Source: Prosapia bicincta (Eukaryota; Arthropoda; Insecta; Hemiptera; Cercopidae). Taken from it: a stretch of DNA of 64,000 nt. Position 1 is the stretch's first letter. Every line of letters starts with the position of its first letter. The position numbers were made by a program, and so were the translations under genes. Location of the stretch: the NCBI GenBank assembly GCA_036971475.1, contig JBAIZL010000010.1, forward strand, positions 5,360,131-5,424,130, read 5' to 3'. Shown here piece after piece: positions 47,750 to 61,050 of this stretch. The notes beneath the pieces were generated by a model that made no database searches, was not told the DNA's origin, and was given only the letters and a program-made list of their open reading frames with translations.

Positions 47750-48449
47750 AAAAATTCTTAATTACTTATATTTAAATAAGATTTCTGATGATATTATTAT
47801 GTTTTTCGAGTGTTTTAGTTTAAGCCGACCCTGACGTGGCCCCGTCGGCCCTACCCTATGCACTCGTTTCTCCCCAGGCCAACCTAGGCGCATCTGCCAC
47901 AATACCAAAGGGTTGGGCGTGGCCAGGGTGCGTTCGTACTCTGAGGCCAGTTCCTTACAGGACACAACGTAAAGCATTCGGACTAAATACATATTTTCTA
48001 CTTGTAGGTCCTATGGAATAACATTCAGGAACATTCGACGAAAGCGTATTTCTGATTGTGTATAGACTGTGAACTGAGAGCATAAATTGTATTGACATTT
48101 CATAAAAAACTTAATTCTAAAACCAAATTGCATTATTATCGTAAATGTTTTACCCGAATTAAATTCAATGTGGTATGAAAAAAGGTTATTTTCGTTCTAT
48201 ACAGTTGGTATAACTGCAAAGAAACCATACAAGTTGTTTTAAAGTCACTTTAGCAAATATCTTTTGGCCTAAACCCCAACAGTGTTAGAATAGATTCACT
48301 TGGGGGAAAATTCTGCTGTAAATTGTCTCTGAGCTTTAAGCAAATTTCCCTTTTTACATAAAGACGGGATAAGTAAGACTTCTTATTTTGGAGACACCGA
48401 CATGTTTTATAAAGCATATGGGCTAATTTGCTGACCTGTATTCGTCAGC

Positions 48450-48720
48450 CACAGAAATACACTATGAAAATATACTATAGAAATAAAAAATAGTAATACA
48501 CCGTAAAATACACCTTAAAAATACGCCTTGGATATACACATCAGAAACAGTTTATACAAATATGGCAAACAAATGCACAATATAAGTTCGCCGTTGGAAA
48601 ATTCCAAAGGAATACACCATAGAAATATACAGCAGAAATACAAAAGAAATAAACAATAAAAATAATCCTTAGAAATATACTATAATATACACCATAAAAC
48701 TCCACTATAGAAACTGAAGA
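48450..48720. repeat. Degenerate AAATACACC minisatellite, copy B
   Basis: Partner of 1140-1520, shorter and more decayed, with units such as AGAAATACACTATGAAAAT. Confidence 0.65.
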
Positions 48721-48864
48721 AAGATGTATATAACTGCGTTTTTTGAAAAACCTCAATTGTAATATGATAAAACTTAATACAAAATGAAAATACTCTGATT
48801 ACAATCATCCGAGGTAGACACAACATTAATCATCTCCTTTTTTTATATAGTTGAACATATTTCT

Positions 48865-49710
48865 CTTGGTCAGGAACATTTTTCTCAAGAGCATAGTCCT
48901 TTGCAAATACTTTTTAAAATTACTTTATACATAATAAGAAAAGAAAGGAATTCAAGAGTTATTTTATAAGGGAAGAAATTCAAGAAAAAAATAGTTGTAA
49001 TTTTTTTATTAATAACGAAACTGACACCAAAAACAAAATCTGGAATAATAATGAGCCTATAAAAAGTTCGATGAAGTTTCGACAACATTTCATCTCCAGC
49101 AAAATTTTTATTTCAGGGTATCATTGAATGACGTCACAGGGAGTCATTATCAGCTGTTGGAGTGAAATGCTTTGGTACCAGTTTTATTCGTAGGTTGTTG
49201 TTGAAGCTAGTTAAATGTCTTATTTGAAGAAAGTAAAGGCGTAAACTATCATCAAACAGAAAGTCTCAACCAATTTTCCTTGGTCGAAATGTTTAAATTT
49301 TCGTCCCTTTCTTCATAAATTTTTATTTAACCAAAACCTTTTTTCTTTTTCAATTCTTACTTTTACTTAAAACCCTCCCTATATATTTGTTTATCTATCT
49401 TGTTTGTATTTTCAATCTCTATAAAATATTAATGGTATGGTCATATGGAAAAATATCAAATGTTATATGTATTAAAAATTTCACAAGAAACATGATATAA
49501 CACTTCAAGTTTTAATTTGCAAAGTTAATATAAACTGATAAGAGAAAAATCTGTTAGTGAGATGCTTGAGCTTGCATTGTTTACACTCGCTTGCCTATTT
49601 GAGGTTGTGTTTTAGTAAGGGCACAATAATAGTCATTAGCAGCATCACGTTTGTTCCTATAATATTAAATATATTTAACTATTCTTATTATTTTGCTACT
49701 GGTCTCGCCC
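48865..49710. other. B-only sequence left of the 40-bp array, nothing recognised
   Basis: AT-rich sequence without a counterpart in copy A at this position; no element ends seen. Confidence 0.3.
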
Positions 49711-50510
49711 CCCACTGACTTGCCTTCATGCCCGCCAAGGAGGAGGAGCCCCCACTGACTTGCCTTCATGCCCGCCAAGGAGGAGGAGCCCCCACTGACT
49801 TGCCTTCATGCCCGCCAAGGAGGAGGAGCCCCCACTGACTTGCCTTCATGCCCGCCAAGGAGGAGGAGCCCCCACTGACTTGCCTTCATGCCCGCCAAGG
49901 AGGAGGAGCCCCCACTGACTTGCCTTCATGCCCGCCAAGGAGGAGGAGCCCCCACTGACTTGCCTTCATGCCCGCCAAGGAGGAGGAGCCCCCACTGACT
50001 TGCTTTCATGCCCGCCAAGGAGGAGGAGCCCCCACTGACTTGCCTTCATGCCCGCCAAGGAGGAGGAGCCCCCACTGACTTGCCTTCATGCCCGCCAAGG
50101 AGGAGGAGCCCCCACTGACTTGCCTTCATGTCCGCCAAGGAGGAGGAGCCCCCACTGACTTGCCTTCATGCCCGCCAAGGAGGAGGAGCCCCCACTGACT
50201 TGCCTTCATGCCCGCCAAGGAGGAGGAGCCCCCACTGACTTGCCTTCATGCCCGCCAAGGAGGAGGAGCCCCCACTGACTTGCCTTCATGCCCGCCAAGG
50301 AGGAGGAGCCCCCACTGACTTGCTTTCATGCCCGCCAAGGAGGAGGAGCCCCCACTGACTTGCCTTCATGCCCGCCAAGGAGGAGGAGCCCCCACTGACT
50401 TGCTTTCATGCCCGCCAAGGAGGAGGAGCCTCCACTGACTTGCCTTCATGCCCGCCAAGGAGGAGGAGCCCCCACTGACTTGCCTTCATGCTCGCCAAGG
50501 AGGAGGAGCC
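49711..50510. repeat. 40-bp GC-rich minisatellite, exactly 20 units
   Basis: The unit is CCCACTGACTTGCCTTCATG followed by CCCGCCAAGGAGGAGGAGCC. Only a handful of single-base variants occur in 800 bp (for example CTTTCATG near 50002, 50322 and 50402, and GTCCGCC near 50130), so the array is young or homogenised. It is strikingly GC-rich against its surroundings and shows strong strand asymmetry in its GGAGGAGGAG part. The 40-bp period is not a multiple of three and TGA stops recur, so it is not a protein repeat. Confidence 0.95.
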
Positions 50511-50740
50511 CCCAGTTTGGGAACCTATTGTCTAGCCGTTAGAGTAAGAGTCTTGCACTCTGGTCGTCACATCAAGCCTGTGTCACAAGTCTCTTGGGTT
50601 GAAAGTGGGATTCATGGGTCATATACATCGTCTCCCGAAGTCTACTTAGCAGTGCGGAGTCGGTCAAGAACCGTTCGGATATAGTCATAAACTACTGTTA
50701 AAGTCACTAATGAAAATAAATGATAACATATGATTTAAAA
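50511..50740. other. Sequence flanking the minisatellite, weakly tRNA-like
   Basis: CTAGCCGTTAGAGTAAGAGT near 50532 resembles a tRNA A box. It is followed by GGGATTCATGGGTC near 50608, a word that resembles GAGTTCGTGGGTCATG at 22400. A shared short interspersed element is possible, but neither copy folds as a tRNA. Confidence 0.2.
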
Positions 50741-51060
50741 AACACAACCGATTTAATATTAAAGGGTATGTGGTAGAACAGCTTCTTTTATCATGTTTAA
50801 AATGATTTTTAATTAAATGACTATTTTTTCCCAATTCCTTCGAATTTTCAATCGTTAATAAAATACATTTTTTTCATCTACTCCAGATAAAATACATTAT
50901 TTTAACATGCAGTGGATGACGCTTGTTTTTAATACAGTTATTTCAAATATTAATTCACTTTAGTAATTTAATTTTAGCTTTAGATGGAAGAAACCCCCTT
51001 TCGCAAAAGGTACAAGATATGCACTATGGTTATTTCAATACATTTGGCTGGCTATACGTA
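50740..51060 (+). repeat. R1 copy 6, rearranged
   Basis: A right-end word (GGGTATGTGGTAGAACAGCT near 50764) precedes a left/middle portion (TTCAATCGTTAATAAAATAC near 50848, GTACAAGATATGCACTATGG near 51008). It looks like the junction of two tandem R1 copies. Confidence 0.65.
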
Positions 51061-51184
51061 TAAATATTTTTTTTTTTTAATCTAAGTTTGAATTTACTTT
51101 AGAGAAATTTTGTTATATTACGTGTTTCTTAATTAAGTATCTACTCCATTAATATTTAAAAATATTTTTACCTAAACTATTGTA

Positions 51185-51580
51185 TATATATATACATTTA
51201 TTGTTCACAATTTTAATCGTTAATAAAATATCTATAATTTATTTACTCAAGTTCAAATACATTTTTTTAACTTGTAGTGGATGACACTTGACTTAGTACC
51301 GTTTTTTCCTAAAAATTCATTCATTAATTAAAGTTATTTTAGTCTTATATTGGAGGAAAACGTTTCACAAAAGGAACAAGGAATGCAGTAAAGTTATTTC
51401 ATCCCTTAAGATATCTGACTTAATAAAAGTGATACTATATGATTTCATAAAACTGCTGATTCTATGTTAAATAGTTTATGTTGCTTTAATTATAATAATT
51501 GTAACTATTTAAACTAAAATAAACAGTTCTTTATTCACCTAAGTAGGAATTGACTTATATGAATTTTTTGTTTATATTAC
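51185..51580 (+). repeat. R1 copy 7
   Basis: The order is kept: TTTTAATCGTTAATAAAATA near 51211, ACTTGTAGTGGATGACACTT near 51271, GGAACAAGGAATGCAGTAAA near 51373 and GATTTCATAAAACTGCTGAT near 51442. Confidence 0.7.
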
Positions 51581-51849
51581 TTGTTTCTCAATTCAGTGTC
51601 TTCCAATTATTTACAAAAGGCTGAATCCATAAGATGGCGTCTATGAAGAGTACAATGACTAACCATTGTAGCGGTTTTACATATACACTTGGGAAATTAT
51701 CCCACTTTCGAAACAGTACTGAGCCGACCCAGTACTTGAGTGTGGACAGTGGGACGACAAGCCAAAGGTTACTTACAGTTTCTACACTTAAAAAACAAAG
51801 AGGAACGCCCCACTATATAGCAACGTAGAGACAAGTATTTTTTTGAAAT

Positions 51850-52260
51850 CATTCTATTAGTTCACACTCTCCTTAAATATCTTGTTCAAACATTCAATCA
51901 TTCATAAAATAACGTTTATGCATCCCCTAAATTTCAAATACTTTTTTTTAAAACTTGTAGTGGATGGCACGTGATGTAAATAGTTTTTTTCTAATATTCA
52001 TTTATTATTGAAATTTAATAATAAAATAATTTTATAATTATAACGGAGAAAGATTTTATAACAAAAAGGCCAAAGTATACAATATTGTTATTTCGTCTCA
52101 TTTGGGTTAAAAAAGAGATAACATATGATTTTATAAAACAGCTGATTTTATGTAATAGGTTGTGTGGTGGAACAGCTGTTTTAACGCATAGCTGTCGTTA
52201 CGTTAGTTATGTTTATTGTGATTATTTAATACAAAGTAACCAGAACATTTTTTCTCTTAG
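51850..52260 (+). repeat. R1 copy 8, partner of copy 1
   Basis: TATTAGTTCACACTCTCC starts it near 51857, and AAAACAGCTGATTTTATGTA near 52134 and GTGTGGTGGAACAGCTGTTT near 52161 mark the right end. The unique sequence to its left (51795-51850) matches 2140-2205, so this copy was already present before the duplication. Confidence 0.75.
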
Positions 52261-53009
52261 AGCCAGAATTGACTCTAAAGTATTTCTCTCTATCCTACTG
52301 CCTTACTATAGACCTCGCTCAATATTTTGCTACATTTCCGTCTCCGTAGCTACCTCCCCGCCCCGTAAAGAGGACTAAGAGCGATGCGATTTTATTTGTT
52401 TTGTGTTTTTGCAAGAGGTTTCAATAAACTCTTAAGCATGTGATATTTTCATGGCAAAGCTTGTGGAAGTTCTCATCAGGGACGTTACCTTGTTGCAGGG
52501 CGTATGTTTGTACTCAGCTTCCCACGCTGCTCAACATTTGCTCGGTTTCCCTTTCCTGAATACCTTTATTACAAATACATGAACCTTGTGTACAGAACGT
52601 TTATCTACTTAGTAGATACGAAAAAAAGGAACAGGGCATGCAACACGCAACACACTATATTGCAATTAACACCAGAGATAAATGCAACACAAGTCAGGGA
52701 CAGTCATAGTACAACCTCGAAACATGTGTTTTTGCTGCGAATTCGTCCCTCTGTTTGTTCTTTTTAGTTAGAATATATTACAGCCAGTGCTGTCCTTCAT
52801 GTGGGCTACTTTAAACGTTGAAGGGGTTGTGGGGGGGATGTAGATCTTCGAGTCGAAACTTTGAGGTATACTATACAGATACTAGTGAATGTATCAGAAA
52901 ATATTTTAATATTGAAAAACCTTTCGTTCTAAAGTTTTAAGCTTTTGTAAACGAATCCAATCAAAGCCTGTGTTTGAAACGAAACTAGAAATCTATACAC
53001 AGGCTAAAT

Positions 53010-53175
53010 AGTTGAAGAATTGATTTCGCTAAAATAAATATATAAAACGTAATTGGGAATTCTTCTCACGCCGAGTTTCCAAACGAATTCCTCACATTAC
53101 GGCTCCGGTAGAAGCCGGATTTATTAAGTATTTTCTGCAAGTTTAATGGATAAATCCGTCAAAGATAGCGTTAAT
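53010..53175. repeat. 160-bp conserved block, copy 3 of 3
   Basis: Duplicate-copy partner of 3194-3355 with the same CGGATTTAT/ATAAATCCG pairing; see also 28936-29095. Confidence 0.65.
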
Positions 53176-53479
53176 AAACATCAAACCCCCGATTTTACTT
53201 GGAAAGTTTTTTTTTCAGAACGTATCGTGTGTCCTGTTTCTTGTAGCATTATTTTTCCAAAAAAGAGTTTTTAATATAATCCTGTAACAGATGCAAGACA
53301 CGCTGGAGTAAAACCAAGTCACCTGCAGGACTCTGCTATATAATATAAGGACACAGGTGTGCTTCGTTAATAAAAGGCAAAGTTTTCCAGTTACAGGGTG
53401 ACAGACGGTTTTAGACTAAGAGCGCGGTGTTGGGGAAGAGCATTTTTGGGATAAAGCTTTTTCACATAAGACGCCAACC

Positions 53480-54600
53480 CAAGTCGTAGCACTATCCTCA
53501 GATGGGTGAAAAACTTCAAAATAACTGAGAACATATAAATATTATCATGGAGGAACGAGCAGCAGTGCAGAGGTGAGAACAGCTGTACTTAGAAGCCCAG
53601 GACGGTCAGATGACGTCACGCAAGTAAAGTAAGGATTAATAGATACAATGTTAGACCAGTGACTGCCAACCTTTTGGAGATTGACTAACACTTATCGAAC
53701 TCTCTTCATTTACATTGTCTGGCTAATTTCAATTCGAGGAAAAGTAAATAATAAATGAACGAGGGACCCTTGACACATCCAGCGCAGCTACAGGAACCCT
53801 CTAGTTTATACTATACTCACTAAGCTACTCTAGGTGGAAAGGGGTAAGTGCAGTTACTCATCCTACGCTGGAACACCTCCAATACAGGTTCTACGGTTTT
53901 AATAACCCCAGGCTCTACGGTTTTAGGTACTACTGTTTTAAAATCCCCCTTAAAATACTCATCGCCCCCTCCTAATAGCCCACCAATTATACATTGGTCC
54001 CCCCAACTTGATAACCTGAATCGGGCACGACCGCCGCCATGTTGTGGAATCATTATGACGGAAATTGCATAAGGAACTAAAATTCAATCCGTACATAATG
54101 CTTGTTGAGCAACAATTGAAGGCGACTGATTTTGCTGTAACCCTAAATTTTGCTTACAAAATGTAAGTGATTTTGGGACTGAATGGCAATGTGAAAGTGT
54201 GAGTAGAACCTGCGTTACTGGAGCACAGACATCCTCATCTTAATCATCAGCGTCATATCCACACTGCAAAAATCAACGCCTGGTGCTGTTTACTTTCTAA
54301 GATTTATCGGGTCTAATTTTTTCGAATAAAATGGGGCCACAGTTACTGGTTATTCGGTTAGTAACATTCATATGCTTCAAACGCTATTAAAACCAGTAGG
54401 ATGGCGCCACAGCCCACACCACAAACATATCAATGGCAGTTCTTCGACGCATGTGTTTTTGTACAATTTATCTCACGTTTTAGCAATGTTCTTTGGCCAC
54501 CCAGGTCTCCCAACTTTTCTGTATGGGACTTGTTCCTATAGGGTAACTTAAGAACTGTGTCTACAACCATATACCTCAAAATTTGGACGCGCTGAACAAG
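53480..54600 (+). pseudogene. Mariner-like transposase, dead copy B
   Basis: Partner of 3590-4790 with different lesions. The helix-turn-helix start has lost about 90 bp; a remnant near ILRWVKNFK remains at about 53490-53525. The motif around the first catalytic aspartate (LLMSDEAHFH in A) is deleted, between about 54190 and 54200. The second, DGATAH (54400-54417), is intact here though lost in A, followed by ISMAVLRRM. The third motif reads PPRSPNFSVWDLF (about 54498-54535), with asparagine for the catalytic aspartate as in A. The shared change suggests the element was already dead when the segment duplicated. Confidence 0.75.
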
Positions 54601-54766
54601 GTTATTGAGCATATAAGTCTAATGAAATCCCTGTTACAAAGAAAGGTTTACGGTTCTTTTTTAGTAAGAAAAAGAAATAAAATTTTGTATGTTCAAATTC
54701 GTTATAAGTCTATGTCCTACTAATACTATTTTATTAGAAATGTAAGAACATTTAATGTTTTGGTTC

Positions 54767-54982
<216 letters not shown>

Positions 54983-54984
54983 AT

Positions 54985-56570
54985 GCACACACGCGTTGTA
55001 CATAGATAGAGAAAGATATTAGCCAGTAAAAAAGATTTAATTGCTGTAAAATAGTGTAGGGTGGACCCTTTGTCTGACAGGAGACATTTCACTGAGTTGA
55101 GTTAAAGTTTTAAGCAGGTTTTAACGTAACCCTAAAACAAGATTTGTATTTAACCTTCTCGTCTGTAACCGCTCTAAGCGCACTCTAGCGGTTGAAGCGG
55201 GGTGGCCGTGAGGTCGTGTCAATGTAAAACCACATTATAAATTAAAACGCCACCTTGATTTGCCCGTTATAGGGCTTTAGAATGTCACTGTGTTGGTCGA
55301 TATTTTATGCAATACATTTCCACAGATACAGGGATTATCTCGGAATACCTCTATAAAAGTGTATTTTTTTCTATTAGTGAATTTGTCAACGTACCTGTAC
55401 GTCCCAAATGATTGATTCTCTGATGAAATGAGGCAAATATAAAACATCTCTATACTTGCTGCAACGGCTAAAGTGACTGATGCACAAAAAAGTTAATAGT
55501 ATAGGACAGGGATTTAGACCAAATTAATGAATATTACCACAAATTAAACAAACAAGCTTAAACCACATTAAAAAAAAAACAAATTAATCAAAATTAGAAA
55601 AATCTAAATTTTTACTTAATGAATTAAAATTTTTTAGAATATTTAAATTTAAGAAAATTACTTAGTTTTGAAATAGAGGTGGAATAGATAGAACAAATAA
55701 TAGCCTTACAACAGTCATGCCGAATGTATAATTACGAGAAACAAAAGAGTTTATAAAATCGTGTCACACACGAGTAGCACCGCTATCAGATATCTACAGA
55801 AGATTAGAAGACGGAATTAAGTAAATCTTGACGTATAAAAACGTAGAAATGATTATAACAAACTTTGAAAATTAAATAAATACAAAAGAGTTTCCCGCTG
55901 TTATAAAAGTCCAGAAAAACAGTATTAAAAGAAAACTAATGAGAATAGAGTTGAGATTAAAAATAAATAAACTTGATTCTTGGACAAGGCTATTGTAGTT
56001 GGAGGAAATGGAAAAACTGGGGGCTACAAATCATTTAAAGGGGGCCAAAGGTTTTTGTAGCGTCTCTAAGCGTTAGTAGGGTCCAAGAGGTTGAAACGGG
56101 AAGATGTGTTTTGTAAGTGACTCAAAAGAAATTCCTTATATAAAGTCAGTAAACACCTGTGCAGAAGAGTGAGATCCTGATGTGCTCCAAATATTTGGGA
56201 TTTATGCTTAAGTATCAAAAAACGAAGAAGTAACAACAGAAGAAGGATAGCATTATACCAAATTCAGGAACGAGGGAAGGTTGACTTTGGACTTTGGTTG
56301 ACAAGGATGCCGTTAAACAACTATTGAAAAATTCATTAGGATTTTTATAAACTTGAATTTTTTTCTATATTATAACTTTACTTGGAACATTATTAATTAA
56401 ATATAAGAAAATTTTAACGTTAAATAGCATAAGAGGGATAAATTCCTCTTATGCTAATAAAGTAAATGTTTTAATTTTCAGACTAGCCGCTCCATACAAC
56501 CGTTTGCCTGTAATGTAAGTAACTATTTCATAATATATATACAAAAGCGGCTTCATCAAATATCTTATAT
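54985..56570. other. Non-coding part of copy B
   Basis: Aligns with 5662-7380; no frame is shared between the copies. Confidence 0.5.
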
Positions 56571-56769
56571 CAAGACATCTTATAAATATTCATTTTATTG
56601 ATCAGAGTTTATGATAACTAATGTTTGAGATAGGAATAATAAGTGTTCATATGAATGTTTAAACAGACATTTTTGCTTGCTTGAACAAAATAAGCTTGGA
56701 AATGAGAGCACTAAAATAATAACTCTCTCACAAATATACCGAGTAAATTTCATGTCTAAGTACATTAAA

Positions 56770-56794
56770 GTGTAAGTGATAAAGACACTTACAC
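56770..56794. other. Perfect 9-bp hairpin
   Basis: GTGTAAGTG and CACTTACAC around a 7-base loop, in sequence present only in copy B. Confidence 0.6.
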
Positions 56795-56823
56795 ATTCTT
56801 TACATACAAAAAAAGGGTTGCAA

Positions 56824-56858
<35 letters not shown>

Positions 56859-56862
<4 letters not shown>

Positions 56863-57123
56863 GTATGCCCTCACGGATGGAAACATATGATGAATAGTTA
56901 TTATCTGGAGTACATCGGTTCATTCTGCAGTGCATTAAATCGCAGTTCAGACGTTTCGCTGGAATCTCATCCAGCACTGAAGAGGTGAACCCAACAACTG
57001 TCTCTCTTCAACTGTTGTTGGGTTCACCTCGTCAATGCTAGATGATATTCTAGTGAAACATTGGAACTGCGATTTTATGCACTGCAGATTGAACAAATGT
57101 ATTCTAGATATTAACTATTCATC
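56859..57123. mobile_element. Foldback insertion 4, between two (TA)n tracts
   Basis: Arms 56889-57000 and 57011-57123 are reverse complements with mismatches and share GCAGTTC/GAACTGC-type words. Each arm has a hairpin followed by GAAAC: CTAGA-TGATAT-TCTAG-TGAAACATTGG on plus (57039-57064), and CTGGA-TGAGAT-TCCAG-CGAAACG on minus (56952-56975). (TA)n tracts at 56828-56857 and 57128-57167 border it, consistent with insertion into (TA)n, and a roughly 30-bp one-sided tail lies at 56859-56888. Absent from copy A. Confidence 0.6.
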
Positions 57124-57132
57124 TTTTATATA

Positions 57133-57173
<41 letters not shown>

Positions 57174-57271
57174 TGTTTCTTCATTACCACTGTAAATTGT
57201 AACTAGTAGGATCGTTTTTTAAAGACTATTTAACTTTTTAACTTTTTTAATTCAAAATTTAGTCCAAATCT

Positions 57272-57293
57272 GTGTGGCTTACAAAAGCCACAC
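57272..57293. other. Perfect 9-bp hairpin with 4-base loop
   Basis: GTGTGGCTT-ACAA-AAGCCACAC, in copy-B-only sequence just left of the conserved core. No T-run follows, and in a eukaryote it would not be read as a terminator. Confidence 0.6.
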
Positions 57294-57382
57294 GGGAATG
57301 AGGAATATTTACTGCCAAAGACTACTAAAATCGTTTATTGTAATTTGTTTTATTTATAGTTTTCTCTTTATACTGACGAATA

Positions 57383-57680
57383 TCTTTAAATTATGCAATT
57401 TCCACAAAATGTTCTCCCATGCGGAATCTGAAATGAAAATCATAACGTGTGGAATTAATAAATAGGAAATGCCAAACTAAAGCTCTCCTCTTGCAACATA
57501 GTGTTCCCACTCAGCGTAGGTGGGGGGAGGGGGGACAATTTGTACGTAATAATGACGAGCCGCTTCTGCTCTGAAACTTTCGCAACTTGGTTGCCATTAT
57601 TTAATGAGAGAATATTTTACGTGGAATTATGAATAGACATTGAGAAACAATCGCCTCCGGAGCTAAGCTTTGAATAATGC
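57383..57680. other. Near-identical core of the duplication, copy B
   Basis: Partner of 7455-7747. Differences concentrate left of 57534, and the right 141 bp has about three. A one-base insertion (AGGAAATG for AGGAATG) breaks the reading frame seen in A. Confidence 0.5.
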
Positions 57681-58534
57681 AGAGACTCTAAGGTTAATAA
57701 CGTCGAAATTTGTCTGCCCTGTATTAAAGTTTCAATTTGTTAATGACATGATAAGTCAAACTAAGGTTTAGATTTTTAATTTATTCACTTCGCCCTTTAC
57801 AAAATAGTTTGGAGAAGTGTATTTTTATCTAATACCAAGGGCTTTATCCGAGGTACAATAGAATCTCTCGGGCACTCCATCAAGGACCGGAAATACACCT
57901 TAGGGGTCAGTTAGGAGCCATACTTTTTATAAAACACAAATATAATAATTTAGGAGCGGTGGCAGTTATTTCGTATTACCAAATACACCATCGTTCACTG
58001 GTAAGTTAACTTTATATATATTTTTACTTGTATTAGGAATAGGAAGGCTAGAGACGGACATTTAATACTCTCACTTTATACCGGAACAATTTAGCGTCAA
58101 CTATTCGAAGCCTTACTGAAGACCTTTCTGGTAATCACAAGCAACAGATGTTTGCCCTCACGGTGGAGCACTTTCGTGGGGGGAGGTCTATTTATTTTGT
58201 TTTCGTCACGCACCTAAACCTTCTTCAACACACTTGCAAAACTTAACTATGTATTTACATTTTTACCTTCTTTGTAGTTTTTGTGTGGTCGCTACATTAA
58301 TAACACTAGAATAGTTTATCAATAATGTAATTAATAAAAACAAACCTAACCTTCAAACCTACGTTTACAAACAACAAAGTTTATATTTTGTACATTTAAA
58401 ACAATTTTATTTACATTTCAATTAATAATGAATAATTATGTAAATAGTATTTTATTTAGCCAACTAATTACATAATTAGCAAGCGATAATAATTGCAATA
58501 CAGTGTTGTCAGATATAACAACGCTACTACACAG

Positions 58535-58733
58535 GCACATTAACAGATCCCAGAAGGAGAAGCAATAAAAGGCAATTACTGCCTTAACATTGGTCTGTAG
58601 CTCCTCTCACACTATCAACAACTCTCAACATTATGAATCGTTGAAACATTGTGAAACCTGGAATGAAAATACAAAACCACCTAGTTTTTATCTTTAATAT
58701 ATCTGGAGGATTTTTTAAAAAGTTTTAGCTACC

Positions 58734-58811
<78 letters not shown>

Positions 58812-58829
58812 ATAATATATATTATATAT

Positions 58830-58877
<48 letters not shown>

Positions 58878-59413
58878 ATTTGTGTAATGGGGTGGAGTCA
58901 AGTTTTATTATTTTAGAAAAAAGTGGTAATTTTGGTATTTACTCATGTAAAACATATAATATGTTTCACATTATATTATAATATGTCATAGGTACCTATA
59001 TTATAGGTATGGCAGTTATTGTTTAATTACTTAGGTCAATTTCCGAGTAAAGTAGGTAAGCACTTATTTGATTTGAAGATCTAAGTTACCAAAGTAATTT
59101 ATAAAACCTTCCCTGTCAGCTAAATATTAATAATTCTACCAAATGATATAGTTGGAATCATAAACATTTGATGTTTACATACAAATACATACTATAATAT
59201 TTTGACGTGAATTAAATGCTCCAATTTTTAACTATGATAATACAAACATTTCATTTATTTAAGGCCCATGTAATTTATTTTGAGGCTTGCATGTCTGAGG
59301 CAGAAAATTTTTTTTCTAAAGACTTCACAAATTTAAAGAGAAGCTACAGACCAATCAAAAGGCAGCATTTGTCTTTCTTACATTGCTTCACCTTCTTGGA
59401 TCAGTCAATATGC
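58535..59413. mobile_element. 879-bp non-autonomous DNA transposon with 9-bp target duplication (Mutator-like?)
   Basis: ACTACACAG flanks it on both sides (58526-58534 and 59414-59422), and copy A has the single, empty site at 8582-8590. Terminal inverted repeats extend at least 70 bp with mismatches: left GCACATTAACAGATCCCAGA, right (complement) GCATATTGACTGATCCAAGA, and further in both share GAAGCAAT and TTGGTCTGTAGCT. The interior holds (TA)n (58736-58872) and AT-rich sequence without transposase. Long inverted repeats and a 9-bp duplication point to the Mutator superfamily; that assignment is inference. Confidence 0.8.
58736..58872. repeat. (TA)n tract inside the 879-bp transposon
   Basis: About 137 bp of (TA)n, broken once in the middle by ATTATTATAATATATATT-type sequence. 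Confidence 0.95.
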
Positions 59414-60435
59414 ACTACACAGTATGATTTGTCTTAAAGTAATGTACATTTTATCCACGATTACATAGATATCTAAACTTAAGAACAGCTGATTGCAAAA
59501 GCATATCTAACAGATCCATCAGGCTACCAGCGCAACTAGCGGCCAAATACATAACTAAACTAATTTTGGAAAATCTGTTTTTCCAGGTCTAGACTTGAAA
59601 ATTGCCATTTTCGTTACATATATTGCCAACCAAAACAGACTAAATCAGTATTTTAGAAGCAGTTTAATGAAATGCACTAAGTCAATCGATGTCTGTACCA
59701 TAAATCGAGTAGATCAATGGTTGGTTGGTAACATACGAGTCGTAATTCAAATAGGTGTTATAGATAAGGCATATTCTTGACTTGCGCAAGAGGGAGCATT
59801 TCATTTTGTTGTTGCATATTGTTCCTTCAAATTTGTAACATTTATTAGCAACACAAAAAATACTTCGGTTACTCTTGTTAATATATTCGAGAAGATTTTT
59901 CCGCCTTCTCTAACAATACAATATTTTTTTTTGTTGAGGCGTAATGGAACGACTAATTTTTTAAAACCTAAACCGTACTACTAAGTTTTGTTATGTACTG
60001 TTGAAGTACTGTTTAAATTTTGAAAAAGGAAAATATTGTGATGTTAGAAAAGGAAGAAAAATGCTTTCGAATACGAGCTCGTATATACAAATATTCCCAA
60101 CAGAAGAAAAGTCTAGCATATTAAGAGTTATTCTAATTAGCAATAAAATACTTGATATAGGCGTTCTGTGGGTGCGATGGATTAACAAAATTCAAGGAAA
60201 TCTTTATTTTATACCTTAGTCTTTATACGAAGGGTTTACTTTACTGAACTTTTACCCTTCCATGAGAGCCTGAATACCCGTTCAATTCATTCCAACGCCG
60301 AACCTCCGTAGATATTACAGTTACTGTTGTAAAACTTTTAATGTCGCGGAGTGTCTTCCGTTGAGGAAATATGCTTACGGCAGAAACATAAAAAAAGTCA
60401 AAATTAAACATTACATTCAGTAACCAAACTTTCCA

Positions 60436-60436
<1 letters not shown>

Positions 60437-60513
<77 letters not shown>
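60437..60513. repeat. (TA)n microsatellite
   Basis: Uninterrupted (TA)n bordering the left arm of foldback insertion 5. Confidence 0.96.

Positions 60514-61050
<537 letters not shown>

Noticed and set aside
50448..50684. 78-codon plus frame starting in the 40-bp array
   Set aside because: The array period shifts the frame each unit and contains TGA. The frame is only open at the array edge.
57272..57293. Rho-independent-like terminator hairpin
   Set aside because: The organism is evidently eukaryotic and no T-run follows.
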